Below are positions 1-9,333 of a stretch of 30,850 nucleotides of DNA, in pieces (the stretch's first letter is position 1; every line of letters starts with the position of its first letter). Made by a program: the position numbers and the translations under genes. Origin of the DNA: an uncultured Clostridia bacterium (GTDB lineage: Bacteria > Bacillota > Clostridia > TANB77 > CAG-508); contig CAKPKZ010000003.1 of NCBI GenBank assembly GCA_934167435.1, forward strand, positions 1 to 30,850, given 5' to 3'. A model generated the notes under the pieces. The model saw only the letters and a program-made list of their open reading frames with translations, searched no databases and was not told the DNA's origin.

Positions 1-1
1 A

Positions 2-352
2 TTAAAAGATTCTTCAATTTGCCGTTATTCAAAACCTTATTTTTACTTTAACAGAGGGGACAAAATCAGTTTAAAGATTACTGGTTTTGATCCTATTAGT
101 AACCACTTCTTTGTCTCTCGCAAAGAAGCCTACGCATTAGACTATCCAAAGGTTCATTCAGTCGTTACAGTAAAATGCTGTCAAACATTAAACACTTCTA
201 GTGCTGGAGTATTTGTTGAATACAACCCAAGGACAACTGGAATTATGGATATTCCTAAAGATTTATATTTTGCTGAAAACACGGAAGTATTTTGCTTTAT
301 AAAAAAAATAACTTCAAAAGGATTTAAGGCAAATTTCCTTTCATTTGTGTAA
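2..352 (+). CDS. 3' end of a protein with S1-like (OB-fold) repeats, 5' partial
   Basis: An open frame enters from the left edge and ends at TAA 350-352, giving 116 residues without a start. The translation contains GDKISLKITGFDP and FVSRKEAY, which resembles the end of an S1 RNA-binding repeat. A second S1-like stretch follows (VVTVKC, GVFVEYNPRTTGIMDIP, then FCFIKKI). This suggests a multi-repeat RNA-binding protein, but the match is by eye and loose. It is convergent with the ferredoxin gene and shares the hairpin at 361-387 with it. It is the only plus-strand gene in the first 15 kb, so it belongs to a different transcription unit from the wall cluster. Confidence 0.6.
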   Translation, partial: LKDSSICRYSKPYFYFNRGDKISLKITGFDPISNHFFVSRKEAYALDYPKVHSVVTVKCCQTLNTSSAGVFVEYNPRTTGIMDIPKDLYFAENTEVFCFIKKITSKGFKANFLSFV

Positions 353-360
353 ACTCCACA

Positions 361-387
361 AAAAAAGCACCAATGGTGCTTTTTTTC
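361..387. terminator. Bidirectional intrinsic terminator
   Basis: A perfect hairpin: AAAAAAAGCACC pairs with GGTGCTTTTTTT around an AAT loop. It has an A-run on one side and a T-run on the other, so it can stop transcripts from both directions. It sits between the end of the plus-strand S1-like gene and the stop codon of the minus-strand ferredoxin gene, and closes the long wall-cluster transcription unit. Confidence 0.85.
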
Positions 388-557
388 TATTCTTCCTCTG
401 GTGCTTCAACTGGGCAAACTCCAGCACAAGTACCACAAGATATACAAGCAGAAGCATCTATTTCAAATTTTTCTTCTCCTTGTGATATACAACCAACTGG
501 GCATTCTGCTGCACATGCTCCACAAGATATACATTTTTCTGTTATTTTATATGCCAT
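387..557 (-). CDS. Small 2[4Fe-4S] ferredoxin
   Basis: A 56-residue protein with two classical cluster-binding motifs, CISCGACAAECP near the start and CISCGTCAGVCP near the end. This is the bacterial 2[4Fe-4S] clostridial ferredoxin pattern: a cytosolic one-electron carrier for anaerobic redox enzymes. The start ATG at 557-555 is preceded by a strong GGGGGGTGAG ribosome binding site. It lies 13 bp downstream of ricT on the same strand and is the last gene before the terminator at 361-387. RicT itself binds Fe-S clusters in Bacillus, so the adjacency may be more than chance, but that is inference. Confidence 0.93.
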   Translation of the reverse strand: MAYKITEKCISCGACAAECPVGCISQGEEKFEIDASACISCGTCAGVCPVEAPEEE

Positions 558-570
558 ATTTCTCACCCCC

Positions 571-1485
571 CTAATCTATTTTTTCTTTCTTAGAATCTAA
601 TTTTTCCATTTTCTCTAATTCTTCTAATTCTTTTTTATTTTTTAATTCTTCTTCGTCTTGTATCTCTTTTGAAGAATCTTTTAATACTTTTATATCTTTA
701 ACATCATATCTTTTATAAAAATACCCGTCTCCATCTTTTAATTTAACTTTTACTCTCTCTTTTAAAGTTTCAACTGCATATACTTCTCCTTCGCCGTCTT
801 CTGTTTTAACAATTGCACCTATATTAGGCAGTCTTTTTAGTTTATCTGCATACACATTGTCTTCATATTTTAAGCAACACATTAATCTTCCACAATTTCC
901 AGAAATTTTGGATGGATTCAAAGATATATTTTGCTCTTTTGCCATTTTGATTGAAACAGCCTCAAAGTTACTTAAAAATGAACAGCAGCAAAGTTCTCTT
1001 CCGCAAACTCCATTTCCACCTATTCTTTTTACTTCATCTCTAACTCCTATTTGCCTTAATTCTATTCTAGTTTTATATATAGCAGCTAAATCTTTTACTA
1101 AATCTCTAAAGTCAATCCTTCCGTCTGCAGTAAAATAAAATAAAATTTTACTATTGTCAAATTTCACTTCAACATCTGTTAATGTCATATTTAATTTATG
1201 ATCTTTTATTTTTCTTAAACATGTTGAAAATGCATCTTTCTCTTTGTTTTTACATTCTTGATAATGCTTAGTGTCTTTTGATGTAGCTATTCTTATAACT
1301 TTTTTTAGTGGTGCTACTATTTTTTCATCTTCTACTATTCTATTTGGAATTAATACTTCTGCATATTCTTCCCCTTGTGTTGTTTCAACAATTACTTTAT
1401 CGCCTTTTTTTATTTTTAAACCTTCTGGATTAAAAAAATATATTTTTCCTAATTTTTTAAATCTAACCCCTATTATATTTTTCAA
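571..1485 (-). CDS. ricT: RicT/YaaT, PSP1-domain regulator of RNA processing
   Basis: RicT (YaaT) forms the Y-complex with RicA and RicF in Bacillus, where it carries [4Fe-4S] clusters and directs RNase Y-dependent mRNA maturation, affecting sporulation and competence. The protein starts with the family signature IIGVRFKKLGKIYFF and has the two conserved cysteine blocks, VCGRELCCCSF and GNCGRLMCC. It ends in a Lys/Glu-rich charged tail. The longest frame begins at ATG 1500, but the Shine-Dalgarno GGGAGGAAG lies within that extension. The better start is TTG at 1485-1483, which overlaps the holB stop as TTGA, implying translational coupling. That gives 304 residues. Confidence 0.92.
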   Translation of the reverse strand: MKNIIGVRFKKLGKIYFFNPEGLKIKKGDKVIVETTQGEEYAEVLIPNRIVEDEKIVAPLKKVIRIATSKDTKHYQECKNKEKDAFSTCLRKIKDHKLNMTLTDVEVKFDNSKILFYFTADGRIDFRDLVKDLAAIYKTRIELRQIGVRDEVKRIGGNGVCGRELCCCSFLSNFEAVSIKMAKEQNISLNPSKISGNCGRLMCCLKYEDNVYADKLKRLPNIGAIVKTEDGEGEVYAVETLKERVKVKLKDGDGYFYKRYDVKDIKVLKDSSKEIQDEEELKNKKELEELEKMEKLDSKKEKID

Positions 1486-2369
1486 TTTACTTCCTCCCAT
1501 ATGTTAAATAACATATTATCTATACACATATCATAATTACTGTTTTGTTTTAGTCTTTTTACAGTATCTTCTACTGTTTTTATACATTCTGTGTATTTAT
1601 ATGATTTTTTTGCTAATTCTATTAATATTACATTTATGTATTCTAAAATATCATAAATTTCTTCTTTTGACTTATATATAATATTAGATAGATTAATTAT
1701 ATCTATAATATCTTTATTCTCTAATGAATATATTATATTATCTATTTGATTATATGTTTCTATCTTGTCTTTTAATTTTATTGCCTTTCCTATACTTCCT
1801 TCAAAAGTCCTTAACATTGTAGAATTTATATTATTCATTCCAAATTGTTCTTTTAAATATTGGCTAATTTTTTCATTTTCAATTTCATTAAAGTGCATTA
1901 TCATACATCTTGATTTTATTGTGCTTAAAAATGCATCTTCGTTTTTACCAATTAATATTATTATAACAAATTCAGGTGGTTCTTCCAATGTTTTTAATAA
2001 GCAATTTTGTGCTTCTTTTGTCATAGTATCAGCATTATCAATTATATATATTTTCTTATTTGATATAATTGGTTTTTCTTGCACTTTTTTTTGTATATAT
2101 CTTATTTGCTCTATTTTTATATTTCTGTCTTCTGATTCTAAAATATAAAAATCTGGGTTATTGTTATTTATAAATTCAATACATGACTTGCATTTATTAC
2201 AGCCATTTTTTTCTTGGCATAAAATATTTTTAGCAAATTCTTTTGCTATTAATTTTTTACCAATTCCCTCATTTCCAATAAACATATAGCTATGCAATAT
2301 TTTATTATTTTCTATTGTTTTTTTTAACTCTTTTCTTATTTTTTCATTGCCTATTATATTTTCAAACAT
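1482..2369 (-). CDS. holB: DNA polymerase III delta' subunit
   Basis: HolB is the clamp-loader subunit that opens and loads the sliding clamp with tau/gamma and delta. The 295-residue protein opens with FENIIGNEKI and has a degenerate P-loop, GNEGIGKK, in which the usual Ser/Thr after GK is Lys, as expected for delta' proteins that do not hydrolyse ATP. A zinc module with cysteines in CNKCKSC follows, then IYIIDNADTMT, LLKTLEEPP and an SRC motif. The C-terminal third is poorly conserved, as usual. The order lepB-holB-ricT recalls the holB-yaaT pair of Bacillus. It overlaps ricT by 4 bp and starts 13 bp after lepB. Confidence 0.93.
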   Translation of the reverse strand: MFENIIGNEKIRKELKKTIENNKILHSYMFIGNEGIGKKLIAKEFAKNILCQEKNGCNKCKSCIEFINNNNPDFYILESEDRNIKIEQIRYIQKKVQEKPIISNKKIYIIDNADTMTKEAQNCLLKTLEEPPEFVIIILIGKNEDAFLSTIKSRCMIMHFNEIENEKISQYLKEQFGMNNINSTMLRTFEGSIGKAIKLKDKIETYNQIDNIIYSLENKDIIDIINLSNIIYKSKEEIYDILEYINVILIELAKKSYKYTECIKTVEDTVKRLKQNSNYDMCIDNMLFNIWEEVN

Positions 2370-2382
2370 ATTTTCCTCACAA

Positions 2383-3018
2383 TTATTTGTCTATTTTTCC
2401 AAATAAATTTAATGGCCAAATTCTTATTGCTACTTTACTTTCTATTTTTTCTAATGGTATGCAACCAAAACTTCTACAGTCTGTACTGTGGTTTCTGTTA
2501 TCTCCCATTGCAAATACACAATTGTCTGGAACAACAAAATCGTCAAATCCAACTCCCATAACATCTGTAACAACACCATCTTGTAAATAGTTTTCTTGCA
2601 ATTCTTCTCCATTTATATAAACTTTACCATTATCTATTTTTACGTGTTCACCTGGAAGAGCTATTGTTCTTTTTATATAACTTCTTTTTCCAATTTCTAA
2701 AAAGTTATATACAAACCAATTAAATCCTGTTCTTTGTTTATAATATGCTTTTGGATTTGATAAATCTATTTGACTTGATGTATATGTTATTAAATCTGGT
2801 TCTTGAAATGTTATTATATCTCCTCTATTAGGCATTTTCTTAGTTGTCCTTCCTAAACGGTTTAACCATAATCTTTGATCTTGCTTTAATGTTGGGTACA
2901 TTGATACCTGTTTTACTATTGTTGGTGTTCCTATAAAATATCTAAATAATAATGCTAAAACTACAGCTATTATTATACAATATCCCCATTCTAATATATC
3001 TTTAATTTTTGGATTCAC
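2383..3018 (-). CDS. lepB: Signal peptidase I (S26) with an enlarged insert
   Basis: A membrane-bound serine/lysine protease that removes signal peptides from exported proteins. It has one N-terminal membrane segment (about residues 13-30), the catalytic Ser39 in QVSMYPTL, the likely general base Lys116 in YIKRTIALPGEHV, and the conserved GDNRNHSTDCR box near the C-terminus. The Ser-to-Lys distance, 77 residues, is long compared with about 40 in Bacillus SipS. The extra stretch is aromatic and polar (roughly residues 76-112). The start is GTG at 3018 with AAGGAGAG upstream. Residue positions are counted from the translation; the catalytic roles are inferred from the family. Confidence 0.93.
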   Translation of the reverse strand: MNPKIKDILEWGYCIIIAVVLALLFRYFIGTPTIVKQVSMYPTLKQDQRLWLNRLGRTTKKMPNRGDIITFQEPDLITYTSSQIDLSNPKAYYKQRTGFNWFVYNFLEIGKRSYIKRTIALPGEHVKIDNGKVYINGEELQENYLQDGVVTDVMGVGFDDFVVPDNCVFAMGDNRNHSTDCRSFGCIPLEKIESKVAIRIWPLNLFGKIDK

Positions 3019-3073
3019 TTTTTTCTCTCCTTCTACTAATAATTATAACTTAAAACATACAATGAATCAACAT

Positions 3074-4504
3074 TTATATAGTTTTATTTTCCTGTTTTGT
3101 TGGTATCCTTATTACTACTTCAGTACCTTGTCCTACTACACTTTTTATATCAATGCTTCCACCATTTTTGTCTAATATTTCTTTTGCAATTGATAACCCA
3201 AGTCCAGTACCTCCCATTTCTCTTGTACGTGCTTTATCAACTCTATAAAATCTTTCGAAAATACGACTTAAATCTTCTTCTGGAATTCCTATTCCGTTAT
3301 CAAATACTTTTATATATGCATCATTATACACAAATCCCACATAAATTTTTATTTCTCCACCATCTTTAGTATATTTTATACTATTTGTTAATATATTTAA
3401 TACTACTCTTTCTATGTCATATTTATCTGCATATACCGGTGGTACATCTGCTGTAACAAAACAATTTACTTTATGGGATTTTTTCTTTATTTCAATTTCT
3501 AGTTTATCTTGACATTTTTTAACTAATTCACCTAAATCAAATTGTTCTTTTTGTGTTTTATTTTTATTGTTATCATATCTAGATAATGTAAGCAAATCTG
3601 TAACTAATTTTGCCATTCTCCTTGCTTCAGACGCAATTACATTTAAAAATCTTTCTTGAGTTTCTTTATCGTATTCACCTTCTAGCAATGTATCTGCATA
3701 TCCCATTATTGACGTTATAGGCGTTTTTAATTCATGTGATACATCTGCAATAAATTCTTTTCTCATGTTATCAAGTTTTACATGTTCTGTAATATCTTGA
3801 ATTACTGCAATTACTCCATCTGGTCTATCATGTTCATTCTTAAATGGTGCAAAAAATACATTTATATATTTATCTTCTACTTGTATTCTTTGCTCTGTTG
3901 ATGTCCAGTTTTCTAAGTAAATTATTTTTTCCATATTTATATCAATTTTTACTTTTTTAAATATATCTTCAAATGTTTCATCTTCTGGAGCAATACTAAG
4001 TAAATTTTTAGCAGCCGGATTTATTAAAATAATATCACCATTCATATTAAATGCAATAATTCCATCTGTTAAATGTAGTAGTATTGTTTCCATTTGATTT
4101 TTTTGTGTTGAAACTTCACTTAATTTTTCCTTTAATTCTGTTGTCATTACTCCAAAAACATCTTCTATATTATTTGCATTACCTATTTTTTCGTATTTTC
4201 CACTTTTTCCATTTGTTTTATCATCATTAATTATTTCTGCACTTTTTATTAATTTATTTATTGGAAATATTACATATTTTTTAGATAATATATATAATAT
4301 TATTAATGACAAAAATATAAATAAAATATTACCAATAATACTTGCAGTCCTTATATTTTTGCATATTATAGAAGCCTCATATGAAGTCATAGCACTATTA
4401 GAATTGTTTATTAAATGTAAATAGAAAAATCCCAATCCACTTATAGTAATTACTCCTATTAATATAAATATTAATACAATCCTAAATTGAGTATTTTTTA
4501 ACAT
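3074..4504 (-). CDS. Membrane sensor histidine kinase (WalK/PhoR-like)
   Basis: A 476-residue sensor kinase. The order is membrane segment 1 (about 8-30), a very short extracellular loop (about 31-52), membrane segment 2 (about 53-75), a linker in the HAMP position, a PAS domain (about 135-240), and a HisKA domain with phospho-acceptor His257 in ADVSHELKTP. A HATPase domain follows, with the G boxes DNGIGIPEEDL and GGTGLGLSIAKEI. The tiny ectodomain argues against a large extracellular ligand. No response regulator gene adjoins it. A WalR-type regulator lies 20 kb away at 24,779-25,519 and is a plausible partner. It sits between murG and lepB, consistent with a role in wall homeostasis. Confidence 0.9.
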   Translation of the reverse strand: MLKNTQFRIVLIFILIGVITISGLGFFYLHLINNSNSAMTSYEASIICKNIRTASIIGNILFIFLSLIILYILSKKYVIFPINKLIKSAEIINDDKTNGKSGKYEKIGNANNIEDVFGVMTTELKEKLSEVSTQKNQMETILLHLTDGIIAFNMNGDIILINPAAKNLLSIAPEDETFEDIFKKVKIDINMEKIIYLENWTSTEQRIQVEDKYINVFFAPFKNEHDRPDGVIAVIQDITEHVKLDNMRKEFIADVSHELKTPITSIMGYADTLLEGEYDKETQERFLNVIASEARRMAKLVTDLLTLSRYDNNKNKTQKEQFDLGELVKKCQDKLEIEIKKKSHKVNCFVTADVPPVYADKYDIERVVLNILTNSIKYTKDGGEIKIYVGFVYNDAYIKVFDNGIGIPEEDLSRIFERFYRVDKARTREMGGTGLGLSIAKEILDKNGGSIDIKSVVGQGTEVVIRIPTKQENKTI

Positions 4505-4523
4505 GTTTTGTTCCTCACTTCTA

Positions 4524-5648
4524 TTATTCTTTAACTAATAATTTTATTTCTTTATAAATTTTATCTTCTACATTTTTAGTTGCCATTGTTAAAGCTTTTT
4601 CTCCCATTTTTTTCATATTATCTTTATCTAATATTATTTTTTCAATGGTTGAATTTAATATATTTTGGTTTGATAATTCATCATTTAATATAATTTTAGC
4701 AGCTCCAACATTTTCTAATACTTTTGCATTATATAATTGATGATCATTACTTACATTTGGCAACGGAATAAGTATAGAAGGTTTTCCTAAATTAGATATT
4801 TCTGTAACTGTCATTGCTCCACTTCTTGCAACAATAACATCAGAAACATTCATTACCTCTTCCATCTCGTATATATATGGAACTATTTTTGTATTATTTA
4901 TTTTATTAATATTTATATTAGCATCTTCTAATATTCCCTTTATTACATCATATTGCTTTGGTCCTGTTGCCCACATTAATTGATAATTTTTATTTAATTT
5001 ATTTTTTATTATTTCTATAATTGCCTCATTTATTTTTTGTGCACCTTGGCTTCCACCAAATATTAATACTATTGGTTTTGAGGAGTTTAATCCCATCTTT
5101 TTTATTATGTCATTTTTTTCATTTATACTATATTCTTTTTTCTTTATTTTTACAGGTGTTCCGGTAAATACTATTTTATTTGCTTTTGGTATTCTTTTAG
5201 CTGCATTTTCAAATCCAATTAATATTGTATCTGTCCTTTTGGCTAAAAATTTTATTGCTTTACCTGGAAATGCATTACTTTCATGCAATATTGTTGGTAT
5301 ATTATATTTTTTTGCTGCAGTAATAACAGCTCCACATATATACCCTCCTGTTCCTATAACAATATCTGGTTTAAATTCCTTTACAATTTTTTGTGCTTCT
5401 GAAAATCCTTTTAAAGTTTTATACATTTTTTTCATATTATCTATAGAAATTTTTTTGCTTAAGCCATAAGCATCTATTGTTTTTAATTCGTATCCAGCTC
5501 TTGGTACTAAATCGTTTTCTAATCCTCTAGTTGTTCCTATAAAAATAATTTTAGAATCTTTTTGCTCTTTTTTTATTTTATTAGCTATAGCTATTCCAGG
5601 ATTTATATGTCCAGCTGTTCCTGCTGCTGCTATTATTACTTTCAACAT
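4524..5648 (-). CDS. murG: MurG, lipid II synthase
   Basis: MurG transfers GlcNAc from UDP-GlcNAc to lipid I on the inner membrane face, forming lipid II. It has the N-terminal glycine-rich loop AAAGTAGHINPG, the second-domain motif FGGSQGAQKINEAI, and the UDP-binding region with RSGAMTVTEI and NDHQLYNA (GT28 family, GT-B fold). The longest frame starts at GTG 5654, but that GTG is part of the AAGAGGTG ribosome binding site, so ATG 5648 is preferred (374 residues). It follows ftsW by 12 bp and is co-transcribed with it. Confidence 0.95.
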   Translation of the reverse strand: MLKVIIAAAGTAGHINPGIAIANKIKKEQKDSKIIFIGTTRGLENDLVPRAGYELKTIDAYGLSKKISIDNMKKMYKTLKGFSEAQKIVKEFKPDIVIGTGGYICGAVITAAKKYNIPTILHESNAFPGKAIKFLAKRTDTILIGFENAAKRIPKANKIVFTGTPVKIKKKEYSINEKNDIIKKMGLNSSKPIVLIFGGSQGAQKINEAIIEIIKNKLNKNYQLMWATGPKQYDVIKGILEDANININKINNTKIVPYIYEMEEVMNVSDVIVARSGAMTVTEISNLGKPSILIPLPNVSNDHQLYNAKVLENVGAAKIILNDELSNQNILNSTIEKIILDKDNMKKMGEKALTMATKNVEDKIYKEIKLLVKE

Positions 5649-5660
5649 TTTCACCTCTTA

Positions 5661-6803
5661 TTATTTTGCATTATTTTTAGCACTAGCACGAGATATATTT
5701 AATAACACGCCCATCTCGCACAATAAAATAAATAGTGCTGTTCCTCCATAACTAAAAAATGGTAATGGCATTCCTGTGGCAGGCATAGAAGATGTTACAA
5801 CTGCAATATTTATTATAACTTGTATTCCTACCAAAGCAGTAATTCCTATTGCAACTAAGCTTCCAAACATATCTGGTGCTTTCATAGCAATTAAAATTCC
5901 TCTCCATATAAATATTGCAAATAATATTATAACAATTGCACATCCCACAAATCCTAGTTCTTCGCCTAAAATAGAAAATATAAAATCATTGTGTGGTTCT
6001 GGTATGTATAAAAATTTCTGTTTACTTTCTCCTAACCCTGCTCCAAAAAGTCCTCCTGAACCTATTGCATACAAACTTTGTATAACTTGCCAACCATCTC
6101 CAGTTTTATCTTGCCATGGATCTAAAAATGTAACAACTCTTTTTAGTCTATATGGTTCTTTTATAATTAAAAATATCATTGCTGGCAACCCTGCTACTCC
6201 TCCAGTTAATATAAAATGCCATAACTTGCAACCTGCAGTTATCATCATTACAGAACATATACCGATAATTACTATAGAAGCACTAAAATGTGGCTGCAAT
6301 AACAATAATCCTATTATTGGTGCTAGCATACACACATGTTTTATAAATCCTTTGCCATACATCCCTAATTGATCTCTATCTTTTACTAATATACCTGCAT
6401 AAAATATTATCATTAAAAATTTAACCAATTCAGATGGCTGAAATGATAATGTTTCTGTAATATATATCCATCTTTTTGCTCCATTTACGTTTTTACCAAT
6501 TAATAAAACTAAAGCAAATAATATTAATGAAAGCCACCATGCATGCTTATAAAATTTTTGATAAAATCTATAGTCAATTTTTGATATAAATGCCATAGCA
6601 ATTAAACCAAGAATAGCAAATATTAGTTGCTTTGAAAAGTATTTATAACTATTTCCGCTTTCTGAAAGAGCAGATGGTGAACTTGCCGATAATACCATTA
6701 TTAATCCTAATGCTAGTAATAATAATATTGCTATTACTAACGTAAAGTCAATTGGATTATTTAGAAAGCTTGAAAAATTCTTCTCTTTTTTCTTTTTTGC
6801 CAT
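5661..6803 (-). CDS. ftsW: SEDS glycosyltransferase, FtsW/SpoVE type
   Basis: A 380-residue polytopic membrane protein of the SEDS family, which polymerises lipid II glycan strands at the septum together with a class B penicillin-binding protein. It has about ten hydrophobic segments. Family signatures include MVLSASSPSA in the first segment, QPSELVKF, and PEPHNDFIFSILGEELG, whose Asp is the residue family studies regard as catalytic. The PEPHNDFIF form and the location between mraY and murG point to FtsW or the sporulation paralogue SpoVE rather than RodA. Sequence alone does not separate those two. Its class B partner is probably the transpeptidase at 10,908-12,905. Confidence 0.92.
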   Translation of the reverse strand: MAKKKKEKNFSSFLNNPIDFTLVIAILLLLALGLIMVLSASSPSALSESGNSYKYFSKQLIFAILGLIAMAFISKIDYRFYQKFYKHAWWLSLILFALVLLIGKNVNGAKRWIYITETLSFQPSELVKFLMIIFYAGILVKDRDQLGMYGKGFIKHVCMLAPIIGLLLLQPHFSASIVIIGICSVMMITAGCKLWHFILTGGVAGLPAMIFLIIKEPYRLKRVVTFLDPWQDKTGDGWQVIQSLYAIGSGGLFGAGLGESKQKFLYIPEPHNDFIFSILGEELGFVGCAIVIILFAIFIWRGILIAMKAPDMFGSLVAIGITALVGIQVIINIAVVTSSMPATGMPLPFFSYGGTALFILLCEMGVLLNISRASAKNNAK

Positions 6804-6820
6804 CTATACTTTTCCTTTCT

Positions 6821-7801
6821 TTATATACTCATTACACCTAATACACATGTAAATAAAGTTATTAAACTAAATACAATTACAACCTTATTTTCCCTCCAGC
6901 CTAATAATTCAAAATGATGATGTAATGGTGCCATTTTAAATATTCTCTTTCCAGTTTTTTTATAATACGTAACTTGTATTATTACTGATAATGTTTCTAA
7001 TACTGGTACTAATGCTATTATTATTAATATTAGTGGCATTTTTAAATACAATGCCATTCCCGAAATAACTCCACCTAATAATAACGAACCAGTATCTCCC
7101 ATAAATACTTTTGCTGGATGTAAATTGAACATTAAAAATCCCAACACTGATCCTATAACTGCACTTCCAAATATTGAAACTTCTAATACATTAAATATTA
7201 TTCCAGCTATTACCAAACTTGTTATTATTATTACACATATACTAGACGATAACCCATCTATTCCATCTGTTAAATTAATAGCATTTGTTGTTGCTAAAAT
7301 TACTAATATTGCAAATGGAATATACAAATAAATAGGTATATCTATATACATTTTTAATATTGGTATATATGTTTGAGTTCCTAACTGTAACCCTTGAATT
7401 AAATATATTACATATGCCGTTGAAATAATTAGTAATCCTAACATTTTATAACTTGGTTTTAATCCTTCTGTATTTTTTAGTACTAATTTTTTAAAATCAT
7501 CTATAAACCCTATTAATCCAAATCCTATTATTAATATTGTCATAGGTATTAATTTATTTGCTAATTCTAACTGTCCATTTGTTATTAAGTATATGTATGT
7601 TCCTGTTATTGTAATAATCATTGATATTATTATTATTATTCCACCCATTGTTGGTGTTCCTTGTTTTTTTAAATGTGATTTTGGTCCATCATCTCTTTCT
7701 ATTTGCCCAACTTTTAGTTTTTTTAATATTGGTATAATTATAAATCCTAAAATTACCGATATTGCAAAAGATATTAGCAATATTTTTGTATCAAGCTTCA
7801 A
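6821..7801 (-). CDS. mraY: MraY, phospho-MurNAc-pentapeptide transferase
   Basis: MraY joins UDP-MurNAc-pentapeptide to undecaprenyl phosphate to make lipid I. The sequence has the family motifs DDGPKSHLKKQGTPTMGG, GFIDDFKKL (Mg-binding Asp pair), NAINLTDGIDGLSS, FMGDTGSLLLGG and APLHHHFE, within about ten membrane segments. The longest frame starts at TTG 7810, only 1 nt from the AGGAAGG ribosome binding site. TTG at 7801 is 10 nt from it and gives a normal N-terminus (MKLDTKILL), so it is preferred (326 residues). murE lies directly upstream and ftsW directly downstream. murF and murD, frequent neighbours in this position, are absent. Confidence 0.95.
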   Translation of the reverse strand: MKLDTKILLISFAISVILGFIIIPILKKLKVGQIERDDGPKSHLKKQGTPTMGGIIIIISMIITITGTYIYLITNGQLELANKLIPMTILIIGFGLIGFIDDFKKLVLKNTEGLKPSYKMLGLLIISTAYVIYLIQGLQLGTQTYIPILKMYIDIPIYLYIPFAILVILATTNAINLTDGIDGLSSSICVIIITSLVIAGIIFNVLEVSIFGSAVIGSVLGFLMFNLHPAKVFMGDTGSLLLGGVISGMALYLKMPLILIIIALVPVLETLSVIIQVTYYKKTGKRIFKMAPLHHHFELLGWRENKVVIVFSLITLFTCVLGVMSI

Positions 7802-7819
7802 TTCTATCAAACCTTCCTA

Positions 7820-9307
7820 TTATTTCTTTTTTCCTTTGTCTAATTCTTCAATTAGTTCATTTACAATTATTCTTTCATCAAATGGATATTTTGTATTGTT
7901 AATTTCTTGATATGGTTCATGCCCTTTTCCTGCTAAAACTATTATATCTCTTTTGTTTGCCATAATAATTGCTTCTTTTATAGCCTCAACCCTATCTACT
8001 ACAATCTTATATTTTCCATTTGTCTTTTTAATTCCTTCTTCAATTTGTTCTACTATTTTTTGTGGATCTTCAGTTCTTGGATTATCTGATGTTATTATTG
8101 TAAAGTCTGCTATCTTTCCAGATATTTCTCCCATTATTGGTCTTTTTCCTGAATCTCTATCTCCACCACATCCAAATACACTAATTACTCTTCCTCTTGT
8201 ATAACTTTTTACAGCTTGTAAAATATTTTGTAGGCTCTCTGGTGAATGTGCATAATCTATCATTATTGTTAAATCTCTTTTATTGTTTACTAATTCAGAT
8301 CTTCCAGGCACTCTTACTTCTTCTAATGCTTGCTTTATAACTTCTGGTGAAATTTCGAATTTTTTAGCTACACATATTGCAGCTAGAGAATTATATACAC
8401 TAAATCTTCCTGGTATTCCTGTTCTTACTCTTTCATTTCTGTCTGTTATTTTAACTCTAAAGTCAACATATGCATTTGTTATTGTTATATCTTTTGCAAG
8501 CACTTTTGCTGAGTTGTCAATACCATATGTTGTAATATTGCTTTCAGGAAATAATTTTGGAATTTTACTTCCATATAAGTCATCTGCATTTACAATTCCT
8601 TCTTTACACATGTTAAATAATTTTAATTTTGAGTTAAAATAATCTTCCATATTTGGATGTTCTTTTTCACTTATATGATCTTCTGAAAAGTTAGTAAATA
8701 AAACTAGATCAAACTCGCATCCATCTACTCTATGTAATTTTAAACTTTGTGATGAAACTTCCATTACAACAACTTCTACATTTTCTTGAACCATTTTGTT
8801 AAATAACTTTTGTAATTCTAAGCTTTCTGGTGTTGTTCTGTCACTATCCTTAATCTTTTTTCCATTAATATATGTTGCTATTGTTCCTATTAATCCTACT
8901 TTTTTTCCTGCTTTTTCCATAATTTCTTTAATCATAAATGTTGTTGTTGTCTTACCTTTTGTTCCAGTAACTCCTATTAATTTAAATTTACTTGATGGAT
9001 TATTATAAAAATTAGATGAACATATTGCTAATGCTTCTCTTGTATTTTTAGCCATTATTATTGTTATATTTTGTGGTATGTTTAATGCTTTTAAGTCACA
9101 GCCTTCTTCTATCATAATAGCTGTTGCACCATTTTCAATTGCAGAACTTATAAATTTGTGTCCATCTACTGAAAATCCTTTTATAGCAATAAATAAAAAT
9201 CCTTCTTCTATATTTTTAGAATTACTTTCAATTCCTTTTATTTTTAAATCTAAATTTCCTTTTACTTTTAGTCCTTCAAGACCAATTAAAATTTTCTTTA
9301 AATTCAT
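7820..9307 (-). CDS. murE: MurE, UDP-MurNAc-tripeptide ligase (meso-DAP type)
   Basis: MurE adds the third amino acid to UDP-MurNAc-L-Ala-D-Glu in the cytosol, using ATP. In this 495-residue protein the P-loop is GVTGTKGKTTTT (residues 112-123), a Lys expected to be carbamylated lies in the NSKLKLF region, and the C-terminal domain carries SDNPRTEDP with DNPR at 408-411. DNPR is the established signature for meso-diaminopimelate rather than lysine, so the wall is predicted to be DAP-type. The ATG at 9307 has AGGAG upstream. It is the first gene of a unit (murE-mraY-ftsW-murG onwards) with a candidate promoter at 9334-9362. Confidence 0.96.
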   Translation of the reverse strand: MNLKKILIGLEGLKVKGNLDLKIKGIESNSKNIEEGFLFIAIKGFSVDGHKFISSAIENGATAIMIEEGCDLKALNIPQNITIIMAKNTREALAICSSNFYNNPSSKFKLIGVTGTKGKTTTTFMIKEIMEKAGKKVGLIGTIATYINGKKIKDSDRTTPESLELQKLFNKMVQENVEVVVMEVSSQSLKLHRVDGCEFDLVLFTNFSEDHISEKEHPNMEDYFNSKLKLFNMCKEGIVNADDLYGSKIPKLFPESNITTYGIDNSAKVLAKDITITNAYVDFRVKITDRNERVRTGIPGRFSVYNSLAAICVAKKFEISPEVIKQALEEVRVPGRSELVNNKRDLTIMIDYAHSPESLQNILQAVKSYTRGRVISVFGCGGDRDSGKRPIMGEISGKIADFTIITSDNPRTEDPQKIVEQIEEGIKKTNGKYKIVVDRVEAIKEAIIMANKRDIIVLAGKGHEPYQEINNTKYPFDERIIVNELIEELDKGKKK

Positions 9308-9333
9308 AATTTTTCTCCTTACATTTTTTTTAC

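Noticed and set aside
1486..1500. RicT start at ATG 1500
   Set aside because: Its second and third codons are the ribosome binding site GGGAGGAAG for TTG 1485.
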